From positions 62,001 through 126,000 of the forward strand of contig JAHDXR010000003.1 in assembly GCA_023384105.1 (NCBI GenBank): a stretch of 64,000 nt of DNA. The letters run 5' to 3'. The notes under the pieces are model-generated. The model searched no databases and was not told the origin of the DNA. It worked only from the letters and a program-made list of their open reading frames with translations. Source of the DNA: Hyphomonadaceae bacterium (GTDB lineage Bacteria; Pseudomonadota; Alphaproteobacteria; Caulobacterales; Aquidulcibacteraceae). The stretch's first letter is position 1; each line of letters starts with the position of its first letter. The position numbers and the translations under genes are program-made. Below, piece by piece: positions 43,744 to 53,208 of the stretch.

Positions 43744-44322
43744 TCAGGTGTGCTCGAAGCAAACGAGATTGGCGTCGGCATCGGCCAACGGCTCGTCGAG
43801 AAGCGTGCAATGGTGCGGCTTGCCTGCCTTGGCGCCGCGCCCACCCGGCCTGAAGTGGCGGCAAGTCCGGCAAACGCCGAAAGCGCGCCCGCCACCACGC
43901 ACCAGCGCCTGATGCAAGGCAGACTCCAATCCTCGCGCCAGGCCGTCAGCCTCCCCCGACGCGTCAATGTCGCGCGCGAGGTCTTTAAGCGCCTCGTGCT
44001 CCAACAACGCAACGCCGCTGGACGTGAGAGTGAGTTCAACCGATCGGCGGTCGCGTGAACTTTCGCTCTTGCGGACAAGTCCCTTGCCCACAAGGGCGAT
44101 GAGCGTCTGCGAAACCGTCCCACGCGTGGCGCCAAGGTAATCCGCCAGCGCCGCGGGCGTGCGCGAGAAGCGGTTCGCACGCGCAAGATAGCGAAGCGCC
44201 TCCCACTGCGCGGGTGCAAGTCCGCCCTCATGATCGCCGGCGCGCACAAGCCGCGCCAGCCGCTCCAAGAGGAATGCTGCGCGCAGGGCCAGGCCAGATG
44301 GTAGCGACTCGCTCTTTTTCAT
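43744..44322 (-). CDS. MarR family regulator with a C-terminal cysteine cluster
   Basis: The product has 192 residues from the ATG at 44322; a frame to 44331 adds three. The winged HTH is WEALRYLARANRFSRTPAAL, then ADYLGATRGTVSQTLIALVG and the wing SSRDRRSVELTLT. After the normal MarR length (about 140) comes an extra module with CRTCRHF, HHCTLLDEPL and VCFEHT, four cysteines spaced as for an Fe-S cluster or zinc. It is divergent from the protoglobin gene (70 bp gap) and is likely its redox- or gas-responsive regulator. Confidence 0.85.
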   Translation of the reverse strand: MKKSESLPSGLALRAAFLLERLARLVRAGDHEGGLAPAQWEALRYLARANRFSRTPAALADYLGATRGTVSQTLIALVGKGLVRKSESSRDRRSVELTLTSSGVALLEHEALKDLARDIDASGEADGLARGLESALHQALVRGGGRAFGVCRTCRHFRPGGRGAKAGKPHHCTLLDEPLADADANLVCFEHT

Positions 44323-44391
44323 TGACCACACTTTCCCCGCTATAGTATTGACTCGATGCTAAATCGCAAGGGGCTGTCAGGAGACCAGCTG

Positions 44392-44979
44392 ATGACATCT
44401 ATTCCAGGCTATCGGCTCAATGATCCAACGCTGGCTGCGTCGCCCGTTTCCGGTCAGGAATTCGCGGATCTCAAAGTCTCGCTTCTGTTCGACGACGATG
44501 ACATCGCGGCGCTAAGGCAAGCAGGGACAATTGTCGGAGATCAGATCGAGGCGATCCTCGATGTCTGGTACGGCTTCGTCGGCGGGACGCCACACCTGTT
44601 GCGCTATTTCTCCGACGCCCGCACTGGAGAGCCGATCGGCCTGTATCTAGCGGCGGTGCGCAAGCGCTTCGGGCAATGGATTCTTGATACGTGCCGCGCC
44701 GAGTTCGACGGCGCGTGGCTTGCCTGGCAGGAAGAAATCGGCCGCCGCCATCATCGAAGCGGCAAGAACAGGACGGACGGCGTCAACGCGACGGCCCATA
44801 TTCCAATGCGCCACCTCTTGGCTCTGGTCATACCCATCTCTGTCACCATGCGGCCGTTCCTCGCCAAGAAAGGCGCGAGCCCGGCGGAAGTCGACAAGAT
44901 GCATGCCGCCTGGACCAAGGCAGTGTTGCTACAGGCTATCCTGTGGTCACGGCCCTACGCGAAGGAGGGTGACTTTTGA
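44392..44979 (+). CDS. protoglobin-family heme protein
   Basis: The product has 195 residues from the ATG at 44392 (MTSIPGYRLNDPTLAASPVS). A frame to 44356 is less like the family. Characteristic segments are AILDVWYGFVGGTPHLLRYF, LAAVRKRFGQWILDTC, EIGRRHHRSGKNRTDGVNAT (with the probable heme-ligand His) and RPFLAKKGASPAEVDKMHAA. Protoglobins are single-domain globins that bind O2, CO and NO. It is followed by a redoxin gene whose start overlaps its stop. Confidence 0.88.
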   Translation: MTSIPGYRLNDPTLAASPVSGQEFADLKVSLLFDDDDIAALRQAGTIVGDQIEAILDVWYGFVGGTPHLLRYFSDARTGEPIGLYLAAVRKRFGQWILDTCRAEFDGAWLAWQEEIGRRHHRSGKNRTDGVNATAHIPMRHLLALVIPISVTMRPFLAKKGASPAEVDKMHAAWTKAVLLQAILWSRPYAKEGDF

Positions 44980-45506
44980 CTCCTGCCGACGCGCCTGCGC
45001 AGGAGTGGCAGGTCTCGCAATGGTTCAATACGCCCGCGCCGTTGTCGCTTGGCGCCCTGCGCGGCAGGGTGGTGATGGCCGTGGCGTTCCAGATGCTTTG
45101 TCCCGGTTGCGTCTCTCAGGCTTTGCCACAGGCGCAGCGCGTGCGTGAGGCGTTTCGCGAGGAGGATGTCGCGGTTATCGGCCTCCACACCGTGTTCGAG
45201 CATCACGACGCGATGGCGCCAACGTCGCTTAAGGCATTCCTCCACGAATACAGAATCGGCCTTCCGGTCGGCGTTGATGAACCGGATGCAACATGCGCCA
45301 TCCCTCACACAATGGCCGCCTATCAAATGCGCGGGACGCCTACCCTCCTCCTCTACGATCGACAGGGGCGTCTTCGGCGCCACATGTTCGGCCATGTGAG
45401 CGACATGCAGCTAGGCGCCGATGTGATGGCGCTCGTCGGCTCACAAGGCGACTCGCGCTTCAGGGCAGAGACAGCCGGAGCCTGCACGGCTGAAGGATGT
45501 GCGTGA
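44976..45506 (+). CDS. TlpA/peroxiredoxin-like redoxin
   Basis: The product has 176 residues from a TTG at 44976 that overlaps the protoglobin stop (TTGA) and has AAGGAGG at ideal spacing. The thioredoxin fold is shown by LSLGALRGRVVMAVAFQMLC with the active site LCPGCV, then AFREEDVAVIGLHTVFEHHD and the cis-Pro region MRGTPTLLLYDRQGRLRRH. The C-terminus carries two more cysteines (GACTAEGCA). It has no signal peptide, so it acts in the cytoplasm, perhaps reducing a partner of the protoglobin or regulator. Confidence 0.85.
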   Translation: MTPADAPAQEWQVSQWFNTPAPLSLGALRGRVVMAVAFQMLCPGCVSQALPQAQRVREAFREEDVAVIGLHTVFEHHDAMAPTSLKAFLHEYRIGLPVGVDEPDATCAIPHTMAAYQMRGTPTLLLYDRQGRLRRHMFGHVSDMQLGADVMALVGSQGDSRFRAETAGACTAEGCA

Positions 45507-45613
45507 GAAGAATGCCGCGCCGCCACGTCGTGGCCCATCGGAGCAGCGTCACGTCATTTGTCAAACAGACTACACGCTGCCCCACGGTGGCTGCGCGACG
45601 CCGCACGTGGGTC

Positions 45614-45946
45614 TCAGGCAACCTTTCGCTGCGCCACGATGAAATGGGTCAGCATGTTGGCGAACATCAGCATGTGTTCGTGGCCTTGGTCGTAAGAACG
45701 GATGTCGGTCACCCAATCACCCTGCAGGCGGGCGACGACTTCTCCGGTTGTCAAATCGAGGTGAGTCTGCAGCATGGGTTCCAACTCAGCGCGGCGCCAG
45801 TTCGGGTTGGCGCCGCTGAGGAACGCGGCGATGTCGCCACCGTTTGCGCTCCATTGCGCTTGCGACGCGGCGAGCGCAGCCTGATCGCCGGTCTTGGCCG
45901 CGCCGATCACGCCGGCGGCCTGCACAATGTCCGCGGATTCATTGCG
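45614..45946 (-). pseudogene. C-terminal fragment of a hypothetical protein
   Basis: The open frame contains AAGVIGAAKTGDQAALAASQ, NGGDIAAFLSGANPNWRRAE, HLDLTTGEVVARLQGDW and DQGHEHMLMFANMLTHFIV. A stop at 45947 precedes it and there is no start codon with a ribosome site. It resembles the end of an alphaproteobacterial hypothetical (probably exported) protein whose first half is missing at the element boundary. Confidence 0.5.
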
Positions 45947-46051
45947 TCAGCTTCGCCGTTGTGAAAGGCGCCCGCGCTTCCTGGTCAGAAAGGCGCTGGG
46001 TTCAAATCGGAAACGCGCCTAGTTGTAAGCTGGAACACCTAGGCACTCGCT

Positions 46052-46072
46052 TGCTGCCCAGGTGCTGCCCAG
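46052..46072 (+). repeat. TGCTGCCCAG repeats, candidate integrase arm sites (right)
   Basis: Two copies of TGCTGCCCAG (46052-46061 and 46063-46072) lie 45 bp from the tRNA end of the element. Three near-identical copies lie next to the left attachment site. Symmetric placement at both ends suggests recognition by the integrase. Confidence 0.5.
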
Positions 46073-46116
46073 CGTTCGCGAGGTCGTCTGGGATTTGCTC
46101 TAACCGCTTGATTTTA

Positions 46117-46191
<75 letters not shown>

Positions 46192-46253
46192 TGAACCATC
46201 AAAGGTCACCGTTGGGTCCGGCGATATAGACCGGCTCGCGCCTCCGCCGCAAG

Positions 46254-46353
46254 CTAGGGGTTAGGGGCTGGGGGCTGGGGGCTGGGGGTTGGGGAAGTGT
46301 GAGCGACGGCGCCGTCGCGCCTAATCCCCAATCCCCAGCCCCCAATCCCTAAG
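46254..46353. repeat. G-rich repeat and its imperfect inverted copy at the cpdR end
   Basis: Tandem GGGGCT/GGGGTT units (46256-46294) are followed at 46321-46353 by a C-rich tract (CCCCAATCCCCAGCCCCCAA) that is roughly complementary. The cpdR stop codon lies in the second tract. Together they could form a large hairpin or G-quadruplexes after cpdR. A similar tract lies at 4721-4760. Confidence 0.6.
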
Positions 46354-46711
46354 CCGCGGCGATCACCCGCTCGATCTCCACCACCAGATCCTTCAGGTGG
46401 AACGGCTTCGACAGCACCTTGGCGTCCTTGGGGGCGCGGCTCTGGGCCGAGAGCGCCACCGCGGCGAAGCCGGTAATGAAGACGATCTTCATGGCCGGAT
46501 CGGCCTCCGCGCCGCGGCGCGCCAGCTCGATCCCGTCCATGCCGGGCATGACGATATCGGTCAGCAGCAGGTCGTACGAGCCGTGCTCGAGCGCTTCCCA
46601 TGCGGAATCGCCGTCGCCGTAGCCGGCCACGTCGTGGCCCGCGCGCGCCAGGCTCGAGGTCAGGAACGCCCTGAGTGAGTCGTCGTCTTCGGCCAATAGA
46701 ATGCGCGCCAT
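46349..46711 (-). CDS. cpdR: CpdR-type single-domain response regulator
   Basis: The product has 120 residues, only a receiver domain: acidic pocket AEDD at 7-10, phospho-acceptor Asp in LLLTDIVMPGMDG near 52, the conserved VFITGFAAVAL, and the lysine in KVLSKPFHLKDLV. The run from TGFAAVAL to KPFH is characteristic of CpdR, which in Caulobacter controls delivery of substrates to ClpXP during the cell cycle. It is the first backbone gene right of the element. Confidence 0.9.
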   Translation of the reverse strand: MARILLAEDDDSLRAFLTSSLARAGHDVAGYGDGDSAWEALEHGSYDLLLTDIVMPGMDGIELARRGAEADPAMKIVFITGFAAVALSAQSRAPKDAKVLSKPFHLKDLVVEIERVIAAA

Positions 46712-46858
46712 GGCAGCTCCGGACCTTCCAGCCGGCCCCGTTTGCTGAACCGGTAGCGCCTAGCATGGGCCGGGTAAAGGCCAGCTGAACCGCTGCACAC
46801 AGCCGGTAAACAGGTGGAAACATTGACGCACCTGCCGCGGACGGCAAACATCGCGCCG

Positions 46859-47770
46859 ATGGACCCGACCGATCAGGCCCTGAGCGCCGCGAGCGCCGCC
46901 GCCGATACAAGCGGCCTCCCCGAGCGCGGGGCGGAGCCGCCGTTCGTGCTGATCGAGCCGCTGAAGCGCACCGCGCCGATCGTGTTCGCCTCGCCGCACA
47001 GCGGCAGGCGCTATCCGCCGGAGCTGCTGGCCGACGCCCGCGTCGGCCTGATCAGCCTGCGCCGCTCCGAGGACGCCTATGTCGACGAGTTGTTCGCCGG
47101 CGCCGCCGCGCACGGCGCCACCGTCCTCACCGCCAGCGTCGCCCGCGCCTATGTCGACTTGAACCGCGATCCTGGCGAACTCGATCCCGACATGTTCGAC
47201 GAGCGCCCGCCGCCGACGCCGCTCACCTCCTCGGCGCGCGTGCAGGCGGGCCTCGGCGCCATTCCGCGCATCTGCGGCGACGGCCAGAACATCTACCGGC
47301 GCAAGCTCTCGCTCGACGAGGCCGAGCGCCGCCTCGCCAGCGTCTATCGCCCCTATCACGCGATGCTGCGCAACCTGCTCGGCGAGACCAGGGCGCAGTT
47401 CGGCTGTTCGGTGCTGATCGACTGCCATTCGATGCCGTCGAACGCACGCGGCGCGCATGCGCCAGACATCGTGCTGGGCGACCGCTTCGGCGCGTCGTGC
47501 CACCCGTCCGTCACCGCGCTGGCGGAAGCGACGTTGCGCCGGCTCGGCTATCGCGTCGCGCGCAACACGCCGTTCGCCGGCGGCCACATCACCCAGAGCT
47601 ACGGCCGGCCGATGTCGCATGCGCACGCGCTGCAGATCGAGATCAACCGCGCGCTCTACGTCGACGAACGCACGCTGGAGCGCACCAGCGGCTACGCCCG
47701 CATCCGCGCCGACATGAGCCGGCTGGCCGAAGCGCTCAACGCCGCCAACCTGCACCAAAGCCTGGCGTAA
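46859..47770 (+). CDS. N-formylglutamate amidohydrolase family protein
   Basis: The product has 303 residues from the ATG at 46859. A GTG at 46814 is possible. Motifs of the family are IVFASPHSGRRYP, RRSEDAYVDELF, YVDLNRDPGELD, VLIDCHSMPS and HALQIEINRALYV. Members hydrolyse N-formyl-L-glutamate to formate and glutamate. No hut genes are adjacent, so the physiological substrate is not certain. Confidence 0.88.
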   Translation: MDPTDQALSAASAAADTSGLPERGAEPPFVLIEPLKRTAPIVFASPHSGRRYPPELLADARVGLISLRRSEDAYVDELFAGAAAHGATVLTASVARAYVDLNRDPGELDPDMFDERPPPTPLTSSARVQAGLGAIPRICGDGQNIYRRKLSLDEAERRLASVYRPYHAMLRNLLGETRAQFGCSVLIDCHSMPSNARGAHAPDIVLGDRFGASCHPSVTALAEATLRRLGYRVARNTPFAGGHITQSYGRPMSHAHALQIEINRALYVDERTLERTSGYARIRADMSRLAEALNAANLHQSLA

Positions 47771-47816
47771 ACGACGCCGCTTCGCCCCTGCTTCCCGGCC
47801 GCAGCGCAGCGGAACG

Positions 47817-47888
47817 CCGGGACCCAGGGGCGAACGCAGCGCGCTTCAGCCCCTGGGCCCCGGCTCGCGCCCCGGCTTTCGCCGGGGC
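47817..47888. repeat. REP-like intergenic dyads
   Basis: CCGGGACCCAGGGGC (47817-47831) pairs with 47849-47863 (one mismatch in 15), and GCCCCGGC-TTTC-GCCGGGGC (47869-47888) is a perfect hairpin. The element resembles the dyad at 50268-50311 (CCGGAACCCAGGGC type), so it is a dispersed repeat family rather than a single terminator. Confidence 0.65.
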
Positions 47889-48023
47889 TGCGTCCGGGGC
47901 TGCGTCCGGGGAGCGGGGAGAATGTCTCCCAGCGGAGGAAGACCACGGCCACCCTCGGACCGACGTGGCGGGCGCTCTTTGGGTGGCGTCACCCTGAGCC
48001 TGTCGAAGGGGCGACGCCGCACG

Positions 48024-48057
48024 CAAAAGAAAAGCCGCCGGTTTGTGGCCGGCGGCT
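48024..48057 (-). terminator. intrinsic terminator on the minus strand
   Basis: AGCCGCCGG (48033-48041) and CCGGCGGCT (48049-48057) form a perfect 9-bp stem with a 7-base loop. On the minus strand it is followed by TTTCTTTT. No minus-strand protein gene lies upstream of it, because the region to the right up to typA is non-coding, so the transcript it ends is probably a small RNA. Confidence 0.7.
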
Positions 48058-48300
48058 AAGGTCAATTAGGGAGGAAACGCCCGATAGGGGCGGTGCGGCG
48101 TCGCGAAACGCCGCAACGCTCCGTACTTATTCCGCAGTGCAGCAATTAGCAAGATGAAGCGCTCGTCACATTTTCGGGAGCTTTTACAAATATCGGTTTT
48201 TATTGATGTTTCTGGGCTACCTCTCCATATTGCACGTGCACACATGCAAAAATGGATGGGCCGCGCTTAAGGATTCCACACGCCTGCCGTTGAAGCGGGC
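48058..48300 (-). other. non-coding region, candidate small RNA gene
   Basis: Between typA and the minus-strand terminator there are about 240 bp with no supportable protein gene, AT-richer than its surroundings at 48150-48250. It contains GCGGCGT-TTCGCG-ACGCCGC, a perfect 7-bp stem near 48090-48110. A minus-strand transcript from here to the terminator would be about 100-200 nt. The typA promoter must also lie here. Confidence 0.35.
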
Positions 48301-48348
48301 GCCCGCGCCGTGCAGAACCCGCCGTCTTCCGTCGAAAGCTTGATTTTT

Positions 48349-50190
<1,842 letters not shown>

Positions 50191-50267
50191 ATATGGACCG
50201 CCTGCGCCCTCGCCGGCCCCACAAGCTAGCGAGTCATTCCGGGCGGAGGCGCGCACGCACCGTAGAC

Positions 50268-50388
50268 CCGGAACCCAGGGCCGCCGGCGCATCGCTCGCC
50301 CTGGGTTCCGGATCGCGCTCCGCGCGTCCCGCGGGTCTTCAGACCCGCATTCGGCGCTGCGCCAAGCAAAGCGGGCCAGAAGGCCCGC
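50268..50388. repeat. cluster of perfect dyads after typA
   Basis: CCGGAACCCAGGGC (50268-50281) pairs exactly with 50298-50311. GCGGGTC-TTCA-GACCCGC (50331-50348) and GCGGGCC-AGAA-GGCCCGC (50371-50388) are two further perfect hairpins. The cluster lies between convergent genes and has no T-runs. The first dyad belongs to the same repeat family as 47817-47863. Confidence 0.7.
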
Positions 50389-50395
50389 GGTCCGG

Positions 50396-50833
50396 CTAAT
50401 GCTCCGCCGGCGCCGCCACGCGCACGCCGCGGCGCCATTCCTCGCGCCGCGCGGCCACCGTGGTCTGTACGTCCACCGGCTGCGGACAGACGTATTCGAT
50501 CTCGCGCATCTGGTCGGCGCCGGTCACTTCCGTGCCGTAGCAGCCGATCTGGGTCAGCACCGCGTTCGCCGCCGCGCCCCACCACAGAATGCCGGGCGAA
50601 CGGTCCTGGGCGTAGACGGTCATGTTCTGCGCCATCAGCTGCCCCAGCGGCCGCGGCTCGCCGCGCAGCACCAGCACGGTCTGGTCGCGGTCGTGGAACC
50701 AGACCTGGTAACGGTCGTCGCCGACGAACACGTCCGCATCCGGCATGCCGGCGCGATAGCTCAAGGTGCGCTGGGTCGAGGCGCACGCCCCGAGCGCGAG
50801 CAGCGAAGCCAGCAAGATCGTACGCAGCGCCAT
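50396..50833 (-). CDS. hypothetical lipoprotein
   Basis: The product has 145 residues. The N-terminus MALRTILLASLLALGACAST is a lipoprotein signal peptide with lipobox LGAC (Cys17). The mature protein has ADVFVGDDRYQVWFHDRDQT, then VLVLRGEPRPL and a C-terminal part rich in Val and Arg. No family is recognised. It is a single gene, convergent with typA. Confidence 0.75.
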   Translation of the reverse strand: MALRTILLASLLALGACASTQRTLSYRAGMPDADVFVGDDRYQVWFHDRDQTVLVLRGEPRPLGQLMAQNMTVYAQDRSPGILWWGAAANAVLTQIGCYGTEVTGADQMREIEYVCPQPVDVQTTVAARREEWRRGVRVAAPAEH

Positions 50834-51094
50834 GGCGAACCCCTTCTCTCGCGAAAACCTCGCCGCCTAAGATGCGCCGGATCGGGCGAGGCGATGACGA
50901 AACCGTGGCGCGGAACGGTTTACCAAACCCGGCGGCGCCGAAACGGATCAATTTTCGCTCCGCACGGGCCTTGCGGCGCGCCGCACAGCCTAAGATAGGG
51001 CATTTCGCGTCCCGGATGCGTGGCACGCGTCCTGCTCTCCATCACAGCGCATAAGGCGGCGCCCATGGGGGACTCCGCCGCTACGTAAGGGCGC

Positions 51095-51502
51095 ATGACC
51101 ATGGCTAACGCCATTGACCTCCATGTCGGCAAGCGGCTCCGCCGCCGTCGCCGGCTCCTGGGCCTCACCCAGCAGCAGCTGGCTGAGTCCATCGGCATCC
51201 GCTTCCAGCAGATCCAGAAGTACGAATGCGGCGCGAACCGCGTGACCGCGAGCCGTCTGTACGAACTCGCCGTCGCTCTGAACGTGCCGGTCAACTATTT
51301 CTTCGAAGGCCTCCAGCAGGTCGCCGCGCCGGCCACGCCGGGCGCGCCGGCGAACGACCGCGACCTGATCGCCGCCGACGTGCTTTCGCAGAAGGAGACG
51401 CTCGAACTGATCCGCGCTTACTACAAGCTCGGCGAACGTCCGCGCCGTCGCCTGCTCGACCTCGCCAAGGCGCTGCAAGACGAATCCACCGACGCGGCCT
51501 GA
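51095..51502 (+). CDS. XRE family regulator (alphaproteobacterial type)
   Basis: The product has 135 residues. AIDLHVGKRLRRRRRLLGLT, then QQQLAESIGIRFQQIQKYEC, and ANRVTASRLYELAVALNVPV form a full XRE domain (residues 8-70). It continues into NYFFEGL and a C-terminal helix (DLIAADVLSQKETLELIRAY). This small regulator family is almost universal in alphaproteobacteria. Its targets are not evident here. Confidence 0.88.
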   Translation: MTMANAIDLHVGKRLRRRRRLLGLTQQQLAESIGIRFQQIQKYECGANRVTASRLYELAVALNVPVNYFFEGLQQVAAPATPGAPANDRDLIAADVLSQKETLELIRAYYKLGERPRRRLLDLAKALQDESTDAA

Positions 51503-51639
51503 TACGCCGCTTCCGGTCGAGGGCGCAGGGGAACGGGCTCGCCGCCGGCGGGCCCGTCTTCGTTGCGGCGAAGAATCCATCCAATAGCGCACGAACGCAG
51601 CTATAGTGCGCAGGATGGTTGCACAGCCCCCCTTCGGAC

Positions 51640-51722
51640 CGCCGGCGTCCAGCCGGCATGCGGCGCTTCAGTTACGCGACGGGGCGGAATGGCCGGCGTG
51701 GCATGCCGGCTGGACGCCGGCG
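51640..51722. repeat. perfect 22-bp inverted repeat upstream of the IMPase gene
   Basis: The arms 51640-51661 and 51701-51722 are exact reverse complements, with core GCCGGCGTCCAGCCGGC. The spacer is 39 bp. The outer sequence GGACCGCCGGCGTCC also appears, as GGACTGCCGGCGTCC on the reverse strand, in the repeat at 61374-61416. The right arm ends 8 bp before the start codon at 51731, so it may affect translation initiation. Confidence 0.75.
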
Positions 51723-51730
51723 ATCCGCTG

Positions 51731-52516
51731 ATGGCGCACGACATTCCCCGCCTGCTGTCTTTCGCCGACGCCCTCGCCGACGCCGCGCGCGAAGCCGTGC
51801 TTCCCTTTTTCCGCGCCAGCCACAGCGTCAACCACAAGGGCGGCGAACGTTTCGATCCGGTCACCGACGCCGACGAAGCCGCCGAACGCGCCATGCGCGC
51901 GCTGATCGCGCAGGCGTTTCCCCATCACGGCGTGCTCGGCGAGGAGTATGGCGGCGAACTCGCGGCGCGCGGCTATCAGTGGATTCTCGATCCGATCGAC
52001 GGCACCCGCGCCTTCATCTCCGGCCTGCCGACCTGGGGCGTGCTGATCGGGCTCTATCATGACGGGCGTCCGCTGATCGGGGTGATGGACCAGCCCTATC
52101 TCGACGAGCGCTATCGCGGCTGGATGGACGGCGCCGAGGTGGTCGCGCGCGGCGCGCAGCGGACGCTGAAAACGCGCGCCTGCGCCGGCCTCGGCGAAGC
52201 CACGGTCTCGACCACCGATCCCTACCTCTTTCACGGCGAAGAAGCCGAAGCCTTCGCCCGCGTGCGCAAGGCGGCGAAGCTCGCCCGCTACGGCTACGAT
52301 TGCTACGCCTATTGCATGCTCGCCGCCGGCTGCATCGATTGCGTGATCGAGAGCGGCCTCAAGCCCTTCGACATCGCCGCCCTGATCCCCATCGTCGCCG
52401 GCGCCGGCGGCGGGATCACGAGCTGGAGCGGCGGCGACGCCAGCCAGGGCGGGCGCGTACTGGCCTGGGGCGCCGCAACCGTGCGCGAGGAAGCAAAAGC
52501 GCTGCTCGCAGGCTGA
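51731..52516 (+). CDS. hisN: inositol-monophosphatase family protein, probably histidinol-phosphatase
   Basis: The product has 261 residues from the ATG at 51731 (MAHDIPRLLSFADALADAAR). The frame to 51563 contains the inverted repeat and is not protein-like. Motifs are GERFDPVTDADEAAERAMR, HHGVLGEEYG, WILDPIDGTRAFISGLPTWG and IESGLKPFDIAALIPIVAGA, all metal-binding sites of the IMPase fold. The FISGLPTWG version is typical of the HisN-type histidinol-phosphatases of alphaproteobacteria. No other his gene is in the window. Confidence 0.85.
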   Translation: MAHDIPRLLSFADALADAAREAVLPFFRASHSVNHKGGERFDPVTDADEAAERAMRALIAQAFPHHGVLGEEYGGELAARGYQWILDPIDGTRAFISGLPTWGVLIGLYHDGRPLIGVMDQPYLDERYRGWMDGAEVVARGAQRTLKTRACAGLGEATVSTTDPYLFHGEEAEAFARVRKAAKLARYGYDCYAYCMLAAGCIDCVIESGLKPFDIAALIPIVAGAGGGITSWSGGDASQGGRVLAWGAATVREEAKALLAG

Positions 52517-52635
52517 CGCCGCACCGGACCGCCTTTCACCCGCGTGCGGGATGAAACGGGTTTGCCGGCTGGATGACGACGGTCCGAGGTGGCGTGCTTT
52601 GCGGGCGCTTCGTATAAACCCGGCGCAGAACGGGA

Positions 52636-53208
52636 GTGAGCCGCTTGACCACCTTCATCCTCCTCGCCCTCGCCGCCGTCGTGCTGATCGGCGCCGTCGT
52701 GCTGTACAACCAGCTGATCGCCAAGCGGCAGATGGTCAATAACGGCTGGGCCGACATCGACGTGCAGCTCAAGCGCCGCGCCGATCTGATCCCGCGCCTC
52801 GTCAGCGTGGTGCAAGGCTATGCCGCGCATGAGAAGCAATTGTTCGCGGACGTCGCCGCCCGCCGCGCCGCGGCGCTGGCCGCCGGCGACGACGTCGCCA
52901 CGCGCGGCGCCGCCGAGAGCGAGCTTTCGCGCCCGGTCGCGCGCCTCATCGCCGTCGCCGAAGCCTATCCCGACCTCAAGGCCAGCCAGAACTTCCTTGA
53001 TCTGCAGAACGAGCTTTCGGCCACCGAGGACAAGATCGAGATGGCGCGCCGCTTCTTCAACGGCGCCGTGCGCGAGCTGAACACGGCGGTCGAGACCTTC
53101 CCCACCAACATCGTCGCCGCGCTCGGCGCCATCCGAACCCGCCAGTATTTCGAGATCGAGTCCGCCAACCGCGCCGCGCCCGCTCTCCATCTCGGCGGCG
53201 GCCAATGA
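52636..53208 (+). CDS. LemA family protein
   Basis: The product has about 190 residues. The start is either the GTG at 52636 or a TTG at 52645 with GGGAG better spaced. One N-terminal helix (FILLALAAVVLIGAVVLYNQ) anchors it in the membrane, followed by the LemA helical bundle: NGWADIDVQLKRRADLIPRL, LKASQNFLDLQNELSATEDK and MARRFFNGAVRELNTAVETF. It overlaps the DUF2207 gene by 4 bp, a common pairing. Function is unknown. Confidence 0.9.
   Translation: MSRLTTFILLALAAVVLIGAVVLYNQLIAKRQMVNNGWADIDVQLKRRADLIPRLVSVVQGYAAHEKQLFADVAARRAAALAAGDDVATRGAAESELSRPVARLIAVAEAYPDLKASQNFLDLQNELSATEDKIEMARRFFNGAVRELNTAVETFPTNIVAALGAIRTRQYFEIESANRAAPALHLGGGQ

Noticed and set aside
48153..48269. 38-codon plus-strand frame upstream of typA
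   Set aside because: No ribosome site and no protein-like features. It overlaps the likely promoter and small RNA region.
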